DNA from: Streptomyces viridochromogenes
Lineage (GTDB): Bacteria; Actinomycetota; Actinomycetes; Streptomycetales; Streptomycetaceae
NCBI RefSeq assembly: GCF_001270495.1
Contig: NZ_LGUR01000025.1
Span: forward strand, 78,098-142,097
DNA: 64,000 bases
Direction of reading: 5' to 3'
Shown here piece by piece: positions 8,792-16,356 of this stretch. The notes under the pieces were generated by a model that had not been told where the DNA came from, did not search any database, and worked only from the letters and a program-made list of their open reading frames with translations. The position numbers and the translations under genes are program-made. Each line of letters starts with the position of its first letter. Positions within the stretch are counted from its first letter, which is position 1.

Positions 8792-9229
8792 TCAGCTCTG
8801 GTTGTAGAAGCCGTCCTCGCGGTGCGTCGCCCGCTCGCCGCTGATGATCTCCGTGTCGGCAGGGGTCAGCAGGAACACGCGGTTGGACACGCGGTCGATC
8901 GAGCCGCGCAGACCGAAGATGAGTCCCGCCGCGAAGTCGACGACGCGCTTGGCGTCGGCGGGCTCCATGGCCGTGAGGTTCATGATGACCGGGACCCCGT
9001 CCCGGAACAGCTCGCCGATGGCGCGGGCGTCCCGGAAGCTGTCCGGGGTGACCGTGCCGATGCGGCGGCCCTTCTCCTCGGCGACGTCGGTGGCCACCTT
9101 GACCCGCGGGTCGGTGACCCAGGCTTCCCCGGGCTCGGTCCCTTCCGAGTAGTCGTCGTCGTAGTAACGCTCGTCATCGTTGTCGTCAACGAGGCCCAGC
9201 CAGGCACTCGCCTTGCGCACCGATCCCAT
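8792..9229 (-). CDS. sflA: SepF-like cell-division protein, probable SflA
   Basis: 145 aa. An acidic N-terminal segment ([16 protein letters not shown]) is followed by a SepF-type domain: [69 protein letters not shown]. SepF anchors FtsZ to the membrane. Streptomyces have a canonical SepF in the dcw cluster plus SepF-like paralogues SflA and SflB that influence septation during sporulation. The isolated position next to an acyl-CoA dehydrogenase and a DUF5685 gene fits SCO1749/SflA, recalled rather than checked. The N-terminal membrane-binding amphipathic helix is short here ([13 protein letters not shown]). Confidence 0.85.
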   Translation of the reverse strand: MGSVRKASAWLGLVDDNDDERYYDDDYSEGTEPGEAWVTDPRVKVATDVAEEKGRRIGTVTPDSFRDARAIGELFRDGVPVIMNLTAMEPADAKRVVDFAAGLIFGLRGSIDRVSNRVFLLTPADTEIISGERATHREDGFYNQS

Positions 9230-9552
9230 GGACGCCTCCTCTCACAGCGGTCTCTCTTACTTCCGCATCCCTATGGTCATCCATGATGCGGACGTCGCGC
9301 CAAGTGGATAGACGCCGCCCGGGGGGTTTGTGACGGTACTGGTGCACAGCGAATACGTCGAGAGCCCGTGTCCCCCAAGGGGCATGCCACGTACGGCTGC
9401 TGACTGTGAGTGAAATATGATTCTTCACGGCGTATGGGTGATGTGGGGTGCGTACGAGTGAACGAGTCGGCCGGTGGCAATCGCTACTCCGGTCGGTACG
9501 ATGCGGCAGCTCAGCGCCATAAGTACGCAGTGAGAACCTCGGGGGGAACGTC
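9230..9552. other. Divergent intergenic region sflA / DUF5685 gene
   Basis: 323 nt holding both promoters. GGGGGG lies shortly before the ATG at 9553. Apart from AT-rich stretches around 9405-9430 I see no gene, hairpin or operator I can support. Confidence 0.4.
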
Positions 9553-10842
9553 ATGTTCGGAATGGTCAGGCCCTGCCGTCATCGACTCGGAGAGAAGCTC
9601 ACCGGCCAGTGGATGGCGCATTTGTGCGGGCTGTGCCTCGCGTTGCGCGGTGACCACGGCCAGTTCGCGCGGATCGTGACGAACTACGACGGGCTCCTCA
9701 TCTCCGTGCTGACGGAGGCTCAGGCCGACAAGGGCAGCGGACTGCGACGTACGGCGGGACCGTGTCCGCTGCGCGGTATGCGCACCGCGTCCGTCGCGCA
9801 AGGCGAGGGCGCACGACTCGCCGCCGCCGTCTCGCTGGTGCTCGCCTCGGCCAAGGTGCGTGACCATGTGGCCGACGGGGACGGCCTGCTGGCCCGCAGG
9901 CCGGTGGCGCTCGCCGCGCGCCGGGTGGCCGCCGGCTGGGGCGCGGCGGGGGCGCGGAGCGGCTCGGCCGTCGGGTTCGACACCGCCGTACTCGTCGACG
10001 CCGTGGACCGGCAGGTCGGCATCGAGACGCTGGCCGGGCTCGGGACGCCGATCCTCACCGTCACCGAACCGACCGAGACGGCGACCGCCGCCGCCTTCGC
10101 GCACACCGCGATCCTGGCCGGACGGCCGCACAACGCCGCGCCGCTCGCCGAGGCCGGGCGCCTCTTCGGACGGCTGGCACACCTCCTGGACGCCGTGGAG
10201 GACCGGGCGGCCGACGCCGAGTCGGGTGCGTGGAACCCGCTCGCCGCGACCGGGACCTCACTCGCCGAGGCGCGACGGCTCGCGGACGACGCCGTGCACG
10301 GGGTGCGGCTGGCGCTGCGCGAGGTGGAGTTCACGGACGCCGCACTCGTGCATCTGCTGCTCGTGCACGAACTGCGGCGCTCGGTGGACCGGGCGTTCGG
10401 CACGGTGCCGGCCTGTGCGTCTCATGCGTCCCACCCGCCCGGGCCCTATGGGCAGCCGCCACAACAGGGACAGGGCCAACAGGGCCAGGGACCGGTGCAG
10501 GGGCCGTACGGGGCGCCGCAGAATCCGTATGCCGGCGGCGCGAATCCGTACGCCGGAGGCAATCCGTACGCGGGTGGCGGCGGCGCGCCCGGCGGCGGCG
10601 CCGGTGGCTTCGGCGGAGGTGGCGGCGGTGACTTCGGCGGGTTCGGAGGAGGGCCGGCACCCCAGCCGCCGAAGGGACGGCGCGGGTTCTGGGCCGGCTG
10701 CGGGATGTTCTGGCTGCTGTGCTGCACCTGCAAGCTGTGCTGCGCGAAGGAATACGAAGGGCCGTGGTCGCGTAAGAAGCGTGAGGGCTGTTGCCGCGAC
10801 TGCGACGATTGCGACTGCTGCTGCCCCTGCGACGGCTGCTGA
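9553..10842 (+). CDS. DUF5685-family protein with Gly/Pro-rich linker and Cys-rich tail
   Basis: 429 aa, function unknown. Residues 1-290 are the DUF5685 domain: the N-terminus has CRHRLGEKLTGQWMAHLCGLCLALRGDHG, followed by helical segments including FGRLAHLLDAVEDRAAD and a C-terminal VHELRRSVDRAFG. Next is a low-complexity linker with repeated NPYAGG and poly-Gly (about 300-375). The last 48 residues hold 15 cysteines, including LLCCTCKLCC and DCDDCDCCCPCDGC, separated by a basic/aromatic segment. The tail suggests metal or Fe-S binding, or palmitoyl-like anchoring near a short hydrophobic run (FWAGCGMFWLLCC). Conservation of N-terminal CxxH and CGLC suggests a second metal site. Substrate and process are unknown. 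Confidence 0.85.
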   Translation: MFGMVRPCRHRLGEKLTGQWMAHLCGLCLALRGDHGQFARIVTNYDGLLISVLTEAQADKGSGLRRTAGPCPLRGMRTASVAQGEGARLAAAVSLVLASAKVRDHVADGDGLLARRPVALAARRVAAGWGAAGARSGSAVGFDTAVLVDAVDRQVGIETLAGLGTPILTVTEPTETATAAAFAHTAILAGRPHNAAPLAEAGRLFGRLAHLLDAVEDRAADAESGAWNPLAATGTSLAEARRLADDAVHGVRLALREVEFTDAALVHLLLVHELRRSVDRAFGTVPACASHASHPPGPYGQPPQQGQGQQGQGPVQGPYGAPQNPYAGGANPYAGGNPYAGGGGAPGGGAGGFGGGGGGDFGGFGGGPAPQPPKGRRGFWAGCGMFWLLCCTCKLCCAKEYEGPWSRKKREGCCRDCDDCDCCCPCDGC

Positions 10843-10890
10843 GCGCTCCGCGGGAAGGGTCGCGACAGACAGCCGGTCGTCCGCAGGCCC

Positions 10891-10946
10891 GTCGTGGCTG
10901 GTCGCGCCCACGGCGGAGCCGCATATCGATACAGCCCCGCGCCCCT
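10891..10946. repeat. Dispersed intergenic Streptomyces repeat (recalled family)
   Basis: The string running from GTGGCTGGTCGCGCCCAC through the CGGAGCCGCATATCGATACA part to GCCCCGCGCCCCT resembles a GC-rich element I recall from many Streptomyces intergenic regions. It could act as a transcription terminator after the DUF5685 gene. No second copy was seen in this window. Confidence 0.4.
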
Positions 10947-11030
10947 CGCGGGTCGTTGCCCAACGACTATCCGGAGAGCGACTTCCGGACATCCCTGTGC
11001 AGGGGCGGCCGATGGGGAGGAGTCGTCCTC

Positions 11031-11340
11031 ATGGCCGCCGAGGCGGACCGGCTGACCCTGGACGGCTCGCCCTTCGCCAGTGAGGTCGGACTCGCGCGGG
11101 CGTTCCGGGGGATCGAGGCCGCGCCGTTCGATCCGCGCTGGTCGGTGGCGGGACGCTTCACGCCGTACGGCGCGGACCGCACCTTACGGTCGAGAACGCC
11201 GTGGGCGCGAGCGGGGGCTCGGGCTCGGTGGTGAGCTGGCGGGGGAGGGCATCCTGCGTCGAGGGGCGGGCCGACGGGGCCGCACAGGGGTGCTGACCGG
11301 GGCAGAGGCGGCCAACTCACCCAGATGGTTCAAAGCTTGA
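11031..11340 (+). pseudogene. Decayed DUF1684-family gene
   Basis: An ATG with a strong GGGGAGGAG starts a frame reading LTLDGSPFAS, then AFRGIEAAPFDPRW, then SVAGRFTPYGADRT, which looks like the middle of DUF1684 proteins (FPYDPRW...ARFTPY..PRTVTV). Similarity then continues in the other two forward frames: LTVENAVGAS from about 11182, and GRERGLGLGGELAGEG from about 11205. The C-terminal half of the family is absent. This pattern points to at least two frameshifts plus a deletion. A short truncated product (to 11234) might still be made. It lies between the DUF5685 gene and the first streptogrisin gene. Confidence 0.5.
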
Positions 11341-11508
11341 CGGCCGAAAGGCGCCCTTGCGTCTACCGGTCGTTCGGCCGAATACTCCCCCTCAGCGCTT
11401 GTCAGGGGCACGGCGTGTTCGGAATCCGGAGACGTTCGGCCAGCTGACTGCGCCTCACGGGCCCCGACCCCCACGCGGGCCCCCGACTTCCCTTGGAGGG
11501 AACGAAAC

Positions 11509-12414
11509 GTGAGGATCAAGCGCACCACCCCCCGCAGTGGTATTACGAGACGGACCCGGCTGATCGCCGTATCCTCCGGCCTCGTGGCCGCAGCCGCGAT
11601 CGCGATCCCCAACGCGACCGCCGCGGAGACTCCCGACACCTTCAGCGCCGCCGAGCTCAAGAGCGTCAGCAGCTCGGTGCTGAAGGCCGACATCCCGGGC
11701 ACCGCCTGGGCGGTCGACAGCAAGACCAACCGTGTCACGGTGACCGTCGACTCCACGGTCTCCCAGGCGGAGATAGCGAAGATCAAGAAGCAGGCCGGCG
11801 CCGACGCCGACGCGCTCACGATCAAGCGCACCGCCGGCAAGTTCAGCAAGTTCATCCAGGGCGGCGACGCCATCTATGCGAGTAGCTGGCGCTGCTCGCT
11901 CGGCTTCAACGTCCAGGACAGCAGCGGCAACCAGTACTTCCTGACCGCCGGCCACTGCACCGACGGTGCGGGCACCTGGTACTCCAACTCCGGCCGCACC
12001 ACGGTCATCGGCTCCACCGCCGGCTCCAGCTTCCCGGGCAACGACTACGGCATCGTGCGCTACTCCGGGTCCGTCAGCCGTCCCGGCACCGCGAACGGCG
12101 TGGACATCACCCGCGCGGCCACGCCGAGCGTGGGCACCACCGTCATCCGTGACGGCTCCACCACCGGTACGCACAGCGGCCGGGTCACCGCCCTGAACGC
12201 GACCGTCAACTACGGCGGCGGCGACGTCGTCTCCGGTCTGATCCAGACCACCGTCTGCGCCGAGCCCGGCGACTCCGGCGGTTCGCTCTACGGCAGCAAC
12301 GGCACCGCGTACGGTCTGACCTCCGGCGGTAGCGGCAACTGCTCCTCCGGTGGCACGACCTTCTTCCAGCCGGTCACCGAGGCCCTCAGCGCGTACGGCG
12401 TCAGCGTTTACTGA
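11509..12414 (+). CDS. Secreted S1 serine protease, streptogrisin B-like preproprotein
   Basis: 301 aa. Signal peptide about 1-39 ([20 protein letters not shown], cleavage after ATA), propeptide of the alpha-lytic protease type about 40-115, and a mature chymotrypsin-fold enzyme starting I116-QGGDAI. The catalytic triad is H149 (TAGHC), D179 (GNDYGIV) and S256 (GDSGGS); disulfides are likely C129-C150 and C250-C278. The C-terminus ([21 protein letters not shown] region) closely matches the streptogrisin B sequence as I remember it. Start is GTG 11509 with GGAGGG upstream. These proteases degrade external protein during development and are folded by their own propeptide. A second, streptogrisin D-like gene lies 1.4 kb downstream. 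Confidence 0.93.
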   Translation: MRIKRTTPRSGITRRTRLIAVSSGLVAAAAIAIPNATAAETPDTFSAAELKSVSSSVLKADIPGTAWAVDSKTNRVTVTVDSTVSQAEIAKIKKQAGADADALTIKRTAGKFSKFIQGGDAIYASSWRCSLGFNVQDSSGNQYFLTAGHCTDGAGTWYSNSGRTTVIGSTAGSSFPGNDYGIVRYSGSVSRPGTANGVDITRAATPSVGTTVIRDGSTTGTHSGRVTALNATVNYGGGDVVSGLIQTTVCAEPGDSGGSLYGSNGTAYGLTSGGSGNCSSGGTTFFQPVTEALSAYGVSVY

Positions 12415-12446
12415 CGCCTCGGTCCGGATCTGACCGGTCTGGCCGG

Positions 12447-12477
12447 CAGTCAGCAGTCAGCAGTCAGCAGTCAGCAG
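12447..12477. repeat. Heptanucleotide tandem repeat (CAGTCAG x4)
   Basis: Four exact copies of CAGTCAG (12447-12474) plus a partial CAG, immediately before the protease terminator. This is a slippage-prone microsatellite in the 3' untranslated region. Confidence 0.85.
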
Positions 12478-12482
12478 CATGT

Positions 12483-12515
12483 GAGCCCCCGTACGCAACT
12501 GGCGTGCGGGGGCTC
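12483..12515 (+). terminator. Hairpin terminator of the streptogrisin B-like gene
   Basis: 14-bp stem (12483-12496 with 12502-12515, one G-U pair) and a 5-nt loop, 70 nt after the protease stop codon. Confidence 0.75.
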
Positions 12516-12597
12516 GCCCTTGGCCGCGGCGTGGGGTTACCGTCGGAGCACAGGCAGTACTCCGCTGTAATACGCCCACGTCGGACCCCGGGGGTCG

Positions 12598-13488
12598 GTG
12601 ATGGTCGAGGAGCTGGTGGCGGCGGGAGTGACGCTCGCGTCCGCCGGTGCGGTCTACATGGCGGCGGCCGCGCGGGTCGTCAAGCAGTACGAACGGGGCG
12701 TGGTCTTCCGCCTCGGGAAGCTCCGGCCCCAAGTGCGCGGGCCCGGGTTCACGCTGATCGTGCCGGGTGTCGACAAACTGCGCAAAGTGAACATGCAGAT
12801 CGTGACGATGCCGGTGCCCGCGCAGGAGGGCATCACCCGGGACAACGTCACCGTGCGCGTCGACGCCGTCGTCTACTTCAAGGTGACCTCGCCGGCCGAC
12901 GCGGTCGTACGGGTGGAGGACTATCGGTTCGCGGTCTCGCAGATGGCGCAGACGTCGCTGCGGTCCATCATCGGCAAGAGCGAGCTGGACGATCTGCTGT
13001 CCAACCGTGAACAGCTCAACCAGGGGCTGGAGTTGATGATCGACAGTCCGGCCGTGGAGTGGGGCGTGACGATCGACCGGGTGGACATCAAGGACGTGTC
13101 GCTGCCCGAGACCATGAAGCGGTCGATGGCGCGGCAGGCGGAGGCGGACCGGGAGCGGCGGGCGCGGGTGATCAACGCCGACGCGGAGCTCCAGGCATCC
13201 AAGAAGCTGGCGGAGGCGGCGCATCAGATGTCCGACGCGCCCGCGGCTCTTCAGCTGCGGCTGCTCCAGACGGTGATGGCGGTGGCGGCCGAGAAGAACT
13301 CCACGCTGGTTCTTCCGATTCCGGTGGAGTTGTTGCGATTTCTGGAGAAAGGGGCGCAGGCTCCGGCGGATGCCGCCGGGGCGCAGCGGGCGCCTGTTGT
13401 GGAGTCGCGGGCCGTGCGGGAGGAACCTCCGCCTCTTGAGGCGCGCTTGGATTCGGATCCCGCAGGGTCGATTTCAAGACAGGAGTAG
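12598..13488 (+). CDS. Slipin / SPFH (stomatin-like) membrane protein
   Basis: 296 aa. One N-terminal hydrophobic segment (about 4-25), then a band-7 domain typical of slipins: VKQYERGVVFRLGKL, RGPGFTLIVPGVDKL, VDAVVYFKVTSPADAVVRVEDY, AQTSLRSIIGKSELDDLLSNRE and WGVTIDRVDIKDVSLPETMKRSMARQAEADRERRARVI. A helical oligomerisation region and a proline-rich tail follow. Slipins form membrane rings and organise microdomains, often alongside NfeD or proteases, but no NfeD gene is adjacent. It sits between two streptogrisin genes. The start could be GTG 12598 or the directly following ATG 12601. Confidence 0.88.
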   Translation: MMVEELVAAGVTLASAGAVYMAAAARVVKQYERGVVFRLGKLRPQVRGPGFTLIVPGVDKLRKVNMQIVTMPVPAQEGITRDNVTVRVDAVVYFKVTSPADAVVRVEDYRFAVSQMAQTSLRSIIGKSELDDLLSNREQLNQGLELMIDSPAVEWGVTIDRVDIKDVSLPETMKRSMARQAEADRERRARVINADAELQASKKLAEAAHQMSDAPAALQLRLLQTVMAVAAEKNSTLVLPIPVELLRFLEKGAQAPADAAGAQRAPVVESRAVREEPPPLEARLDSDPAGSISRQE

Positions 13489-13542
13489 ACCTTACGCGTT
13501 GCGTATGGTTCGCTCGCTTGCAGTGTTTGCTGTGTGAAGAGA

Positions 13543-13573
13543 CCCCGCCTGACTGTGCACGGTCAAGGTGGGG
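13543..13573 (+). terminator. Imperfect hairpin downstream of the slipin gene
   Basis: Arm 13543-13553 pairs with 13562-13573, with one bulged A and one G-U pair around an 8-nt loop, 55 nt after the slipin stop. Confidence 0.5.
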
Positions 13574-13775
13574 CGAGGCGGCGGGGGCGTGCAACCGTGT
13601 TCTACGCGCGTCCGGAAGTCGACCTTGTGCGCTCCCCAGGGGTCTCGGAATAGTGAGCGTTGTTCAACCGGCACGGGCGTGGCTTTTGTTGTGAGCCGCT
13701 CCCGTAGCCGTACGCCTTCCGGTCCGGCGAGGTCCCCACAACCTCTCGGGCCGACCCCCCACAGGAGGACGTGAG

Positions 13776-14858
13776 TTGAAGCACCGACGCATACCCAAGC
13801 GACGTGCAGCCGTGGCAGGTGCGGGCATCGCCGCACTGGTGGCCGCGGGAGTGACCTTGCAGACTGCGAACGCGAGTGAGACGCCCGAGGCGTCCACGCC
13901 GAAGACGCTGTCGATCGGCGCGGCCGGAAAGCTCGCCTCGACGCTCGCCAAGGACCTCGGCGGCGACGCCGCGGGCACCTACTACGACGCGCAGACCAAG
14001 AACCTTGTCGTGAACGTCCTCGACAAGGCCGCCGCCGACGCCGTCGAGGCCGCCGGCGCCAAGGCCAGAATCGTCGAGAACACGCTCTCCGAGCTGAAGA
14101 GCGCGCGAACGACGCTCAAGCAGGACGCGACCATTCCCGGCACCTCGTGGGCGACCGACCCCACGACCAACAAGGTCGTCGTCACCGCGGACCGTACGGT
14201 CTCCAAGGCCGAGCTGGCCAAGCTGACCGAGGTCGTCGACGGGCTCGGCGCCAAGGCCGAACTCAAGCGCACGAAGGGGGAGTTCAAGCCCTTCGTCGCG
14301 GGTGGCGACGCGATCACCGGTGACGGTGGGCGCTGCTCGCTCGGCTTCAACGTCGTCAAGGGCGGCGAGCCGTTCTTCCTGACCGCCGGGCACTGCACCG
14401 AGGGCATCTCGACCTGGTCGGACTCCAGCGGCAACGCGATCGGCACCAACGAGACGTCCAGCTTCCCGGACAACGACTACGGGCTGGTCAAGTACACCGC
14501 GGACGTCGACCACCCGAGCGAGGTCAACCTCTACAACGGTTCCTCGCAGGCCATCAGCGGGGCTGCGGACGCCACGGTCGGTATGGAGGTCACCCGTAGC
14601 GGGTCGACCACCCAGGTGCACGACGGCAAGGTCACCGGGCTGGACGCCACGGTGAACTACGGCAACGGTGACATCGTCAACGGGCTGATCCAGACCGACG
14701 TCTGCGCCGAGCCCGGTGACAGTGGCGGGTCGCTGTTCTCCGGTGACAAGGCGATCGGCCTCACGTCCGGTGGTAGCGGCGACTGCACCTCCGGTGGAGA
14801 GACGTTCTTCCAGCCGGTGACCGAGGCGCTGTCCGCCACGGGTACTGAGATCGGCTGA
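13776..14858 (+). CDS. sprD: Secreted S1 serine protease, streptogrisin D-like preproprotein
   Basis: 360 aa. Basic signal peptide (about 1-33), a two-part alpha-lytic-type propeptide (about 34-173) and a mature protease starting V174-AGGDAI. The catalytic triad is H206 (TAGHC), D234 (DNDYGLVKY) and S316 (GDSGGS). Cysteine pairs are C187-C207 and C310-C337. The mature segment ([35 protein letters not shown]) closely resembles streptogrisin D as recalled. TTG start: AGGAGG lies exactly seven bases upstream, and the nearby GTG at 13771 is closed by an immediate stop. The longer propeptide distinguishes it from the B-like paralogue upstream. A strong terminator follows. Confidence 0.93.
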   Translation: MKHRRIPKRRAAVAGAGIAALVAAGVTLQTANASETPEASTPKTLSIGAAGKLASTLAKDLGGDAAGTYYDAQTKNLVVNVLDKAAADAVEAAGAKARIVENTLSELKSARTTLKQDATIPGTSWATDPTTNKVVVTADRTVSKAELAKLTEVVDGLGAKAELKRTKGEFKPFVAGGDAITGDGGRCSLGFNVVKGGEPFFLTAGHCTEGISTWSDSSGNAIGTNETSSFPDNDYGLVKYTADVDHPSEVNLYNGSSQAISGAADATVGMEVTRSGSTTQVHDGKVTGLDATVNYGNGDIVNGLIQTDVCAEPGDSGGSLFSGDKAIGLTSGGSGDCTSGGETFFQPVTEALSATGTEIG

Positions 14859-14884
14859 CGAACTCGTCGGCTGCTCGATGTGTG

Positions 14885-14917
14885 AAGTCCCGCCCCTGTG
14901 TGTCAGGGGCGGGACTT
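14885..14917 (+). terminator. Strong hairpin terminator after sprD
   Basis: Perfect 14-bp stem (14885-14898 with 14904-14917), loop TGTGT, followed by TTT at 14916-14918. Confidence 0.85.
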
Positions 14918-15053
14918 TCGCGTGCGGTGCGGTGGGTGTGTGTCTGTGCCTGCGGCGGCCTGGTGCAGGTGGGTGGGGGTTCGCGTCTGTGCCTGCGGCG
15001 CCTGTGCGGGTTGGGTGGGGGTGCGTGTAGCGCCTGTGGGTTCGTTGTGGGGC

Positions 15054-15161
15054 GGGGCCGCGTCGGGGGTGTCCGTCCTCGGTCCGGTGGCTCGTGTACT
15101 GCCAGGAGGTCCTGTTACTTGACACCGGACTCTGCGGGCGGACACCCCCCGACGCGGCCCC
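15054..15161. repeat. Long inverted repeat with nested stem, unexplained structured element
   Basis: Arms 15054-15075 and 15139-15161 are complementary over 22 bp with a single extra C. The 63-nt interior contains a second, nested pair (GTCCGGTG near 15082 with CACCGGAC near 15122). The preceding stretch (about 14930-15030) is G/T-rich with a near-duplicate TCTGTGCCTGCGGCG. The element lies between converging sprD and the DUF3533 gene. It may be a bidirectional terminator or a small structured RNA; no coding sense is convincing. Confidence 0.65.
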
Positions 15162-15190
15162 TCACCGCCGTACGCGGGTACGGGTGCGTT

Positions 15191-16204
15191 CTACGAGGTT
15201 TCGGCTCCTGTTCGCAGCCGTGCCGCCAGGAGAGTGATCGCGGTTCCTGCGGCCGCCCAGGCCGAGAGGACCAGGAGTGAGCCGGTTGTGTCGTTGCCCT
15301 TGAAGTAGGCGATCGAGCGGGTTGCCCATGTTCCAGCGCCCGGCGGTAGGGCTGGGCCGATGTCTCGCCAGAACGGTGGGAGCAGTGGGGGTGGGAGGGC
15401 GCCGCCCGCGCTCGGGTTGCCCAGGATGACGACGATCAGGATGACCAGGCCGATGCCGGCCAGGCCGAAGATGGCCTGGAAGGCGAGTGTGGCCGCGCCT
15501 ACCGCGAAGACGATCAGGGCACCCACGCCCCAGAGGGCGGCGATGCTGCCGGGCAGTGCGCCCAGGACGGGGCCGACGATGAGGGCGCCGCCCAGTCCGG
15601 CCACGAGGGCGACCACGGCCATGGCGATGAGGCGGATCAGCGAGCGTCTCGGGGTGGGGCGGCCGGCGCCCGAGCTGATCGTCATGATCGATGCGCAGAG
15701 GTAGCCGCCCACGCACCAGCCCACGGTCACGTAGAACGACGTGAGGCCGTTGGCGTCGTGCCGGTCGGCCGGGACCACGTCGAGGGTGCGGAGGGTGCGG
15801 GCCTCGGATTTCTCCAGAGTGGTGAGGAGCGTCTCCAGGGTGGTGGCCAGGACCCGGCCGGCTCCGGTGGCCACCAGGAGGGTGTCGGTGGTGCCGGTCG
15901 GGTTGATCAGCAGGGCGCCGTCGATGTCCCGGTTCAGGATCTGGCGGCGGGCTGTCTCCTCGTCGGCCACCGTGCGGGGGGACAGGGGGGCGCCGGGCAG
16001 GTTTTCCAGACGGTCCACCGTTTGCTGGGCGGCCACCTCGGGGGCCACGACTCCGATGGGCACGTTCCTGGGCTTCGGGTCGTGGAGGGCGCCCACGTAG
16101 GAGGCGATGAAGAGCAGGGCCAGGGCGACCACTCCGGTCACCAGCAGGGTGGCTCGGGGGGTGACGGCGTCCTTCACTTCGGCCAGGAAGGGGCTGGAGG
16201 TCAT
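15191..16204 (-). CDS. DUF3533 / YhgE-Pip-like ABC-2-type membrane protein
   Basis: 337 aa. One N-terminal helix (about 20-40), an extracytoplasmic domain (about 45-165: PRNVPIGVVAPEVAAQQ, DGALLINPTG), then five further helices (about 165-185, 195-215, 218-240, 245-262, 310-328). This matches the DUF3533/YhgE arrangement, where similar proteins are ABC-2-like permeases or phage-infection-protein relatives of unknown substrate. ATG start at 16204. It is divergent from dnaE2, with about 150 nt between starts, and no ATPase gene is nearby. Confidence 0.8.
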   Translation of the reverse strand: MTSSPFLAEVKDAVTPRATLLVTGVVALALLFIASYVGALHDPKPRNVPIGVVAPEVAAQQTVDRLENLPGAPLSPRTVADEETARRQILNRDIDGALLINPTGTTDTLLVATGAGRVLATTLETLLTTLEKSEARTLRTLDVVPADRHDANGLTSFYVTVGWCVGGYLCASIMTISSGAGRPTPRRSLIRLIAMAVVALVAGLGGALIVGPVLGALPGSIAALWGVGALIVFAVGAATLAFQAIFGLAGIGLVILIVVILGNPSAGGALPPPLLPPFWRDIGPALPPGAGTWATRSIAYFKGNDTTGSLLVLSAWAAAGTAITLLAARLRTGAETS

Positions 16205-16261
16205 GCCCTCACGGTCGGGGGCTCAGGGCGTTTGTGCAGGTGGGGGGCGGCCGAACGGATG

Positions 16262-16277
16262 TCGTACGGATGTTCGA
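16262..16277 (+). promoter_or_regulatory. Near-consensus LexA (SOS) box upstream of dnaE2
   Basis: TCGTACGGATGTTCGA matches the actinobacterial SOS consensus TCGAAC-N4-GTTCGA at 11 of 12 defined positions. It is overlapped upstream by a second half-site, CGAACGGATG, at 16252-16261. The box lies about 80 nt before the chosen dnaE2 start, near a TATGGT that could be the -10 element. Confidence 0.7.
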
Positions 16278-16356
16278 GAAATGGTCTATGGTGGAGGTGG
16301 GGAGCTGGGAACTGGTGTTCGAGGATTGGCCTCGGGATTGCGGTTGGGAGGTGCGT

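Noticed and set aside
15054-15161. 6C RNA in the long inverted repeat
   Set aside because: The run of cytosines lies in the stem rather than in hairpin loops, unlike 6C RNA.
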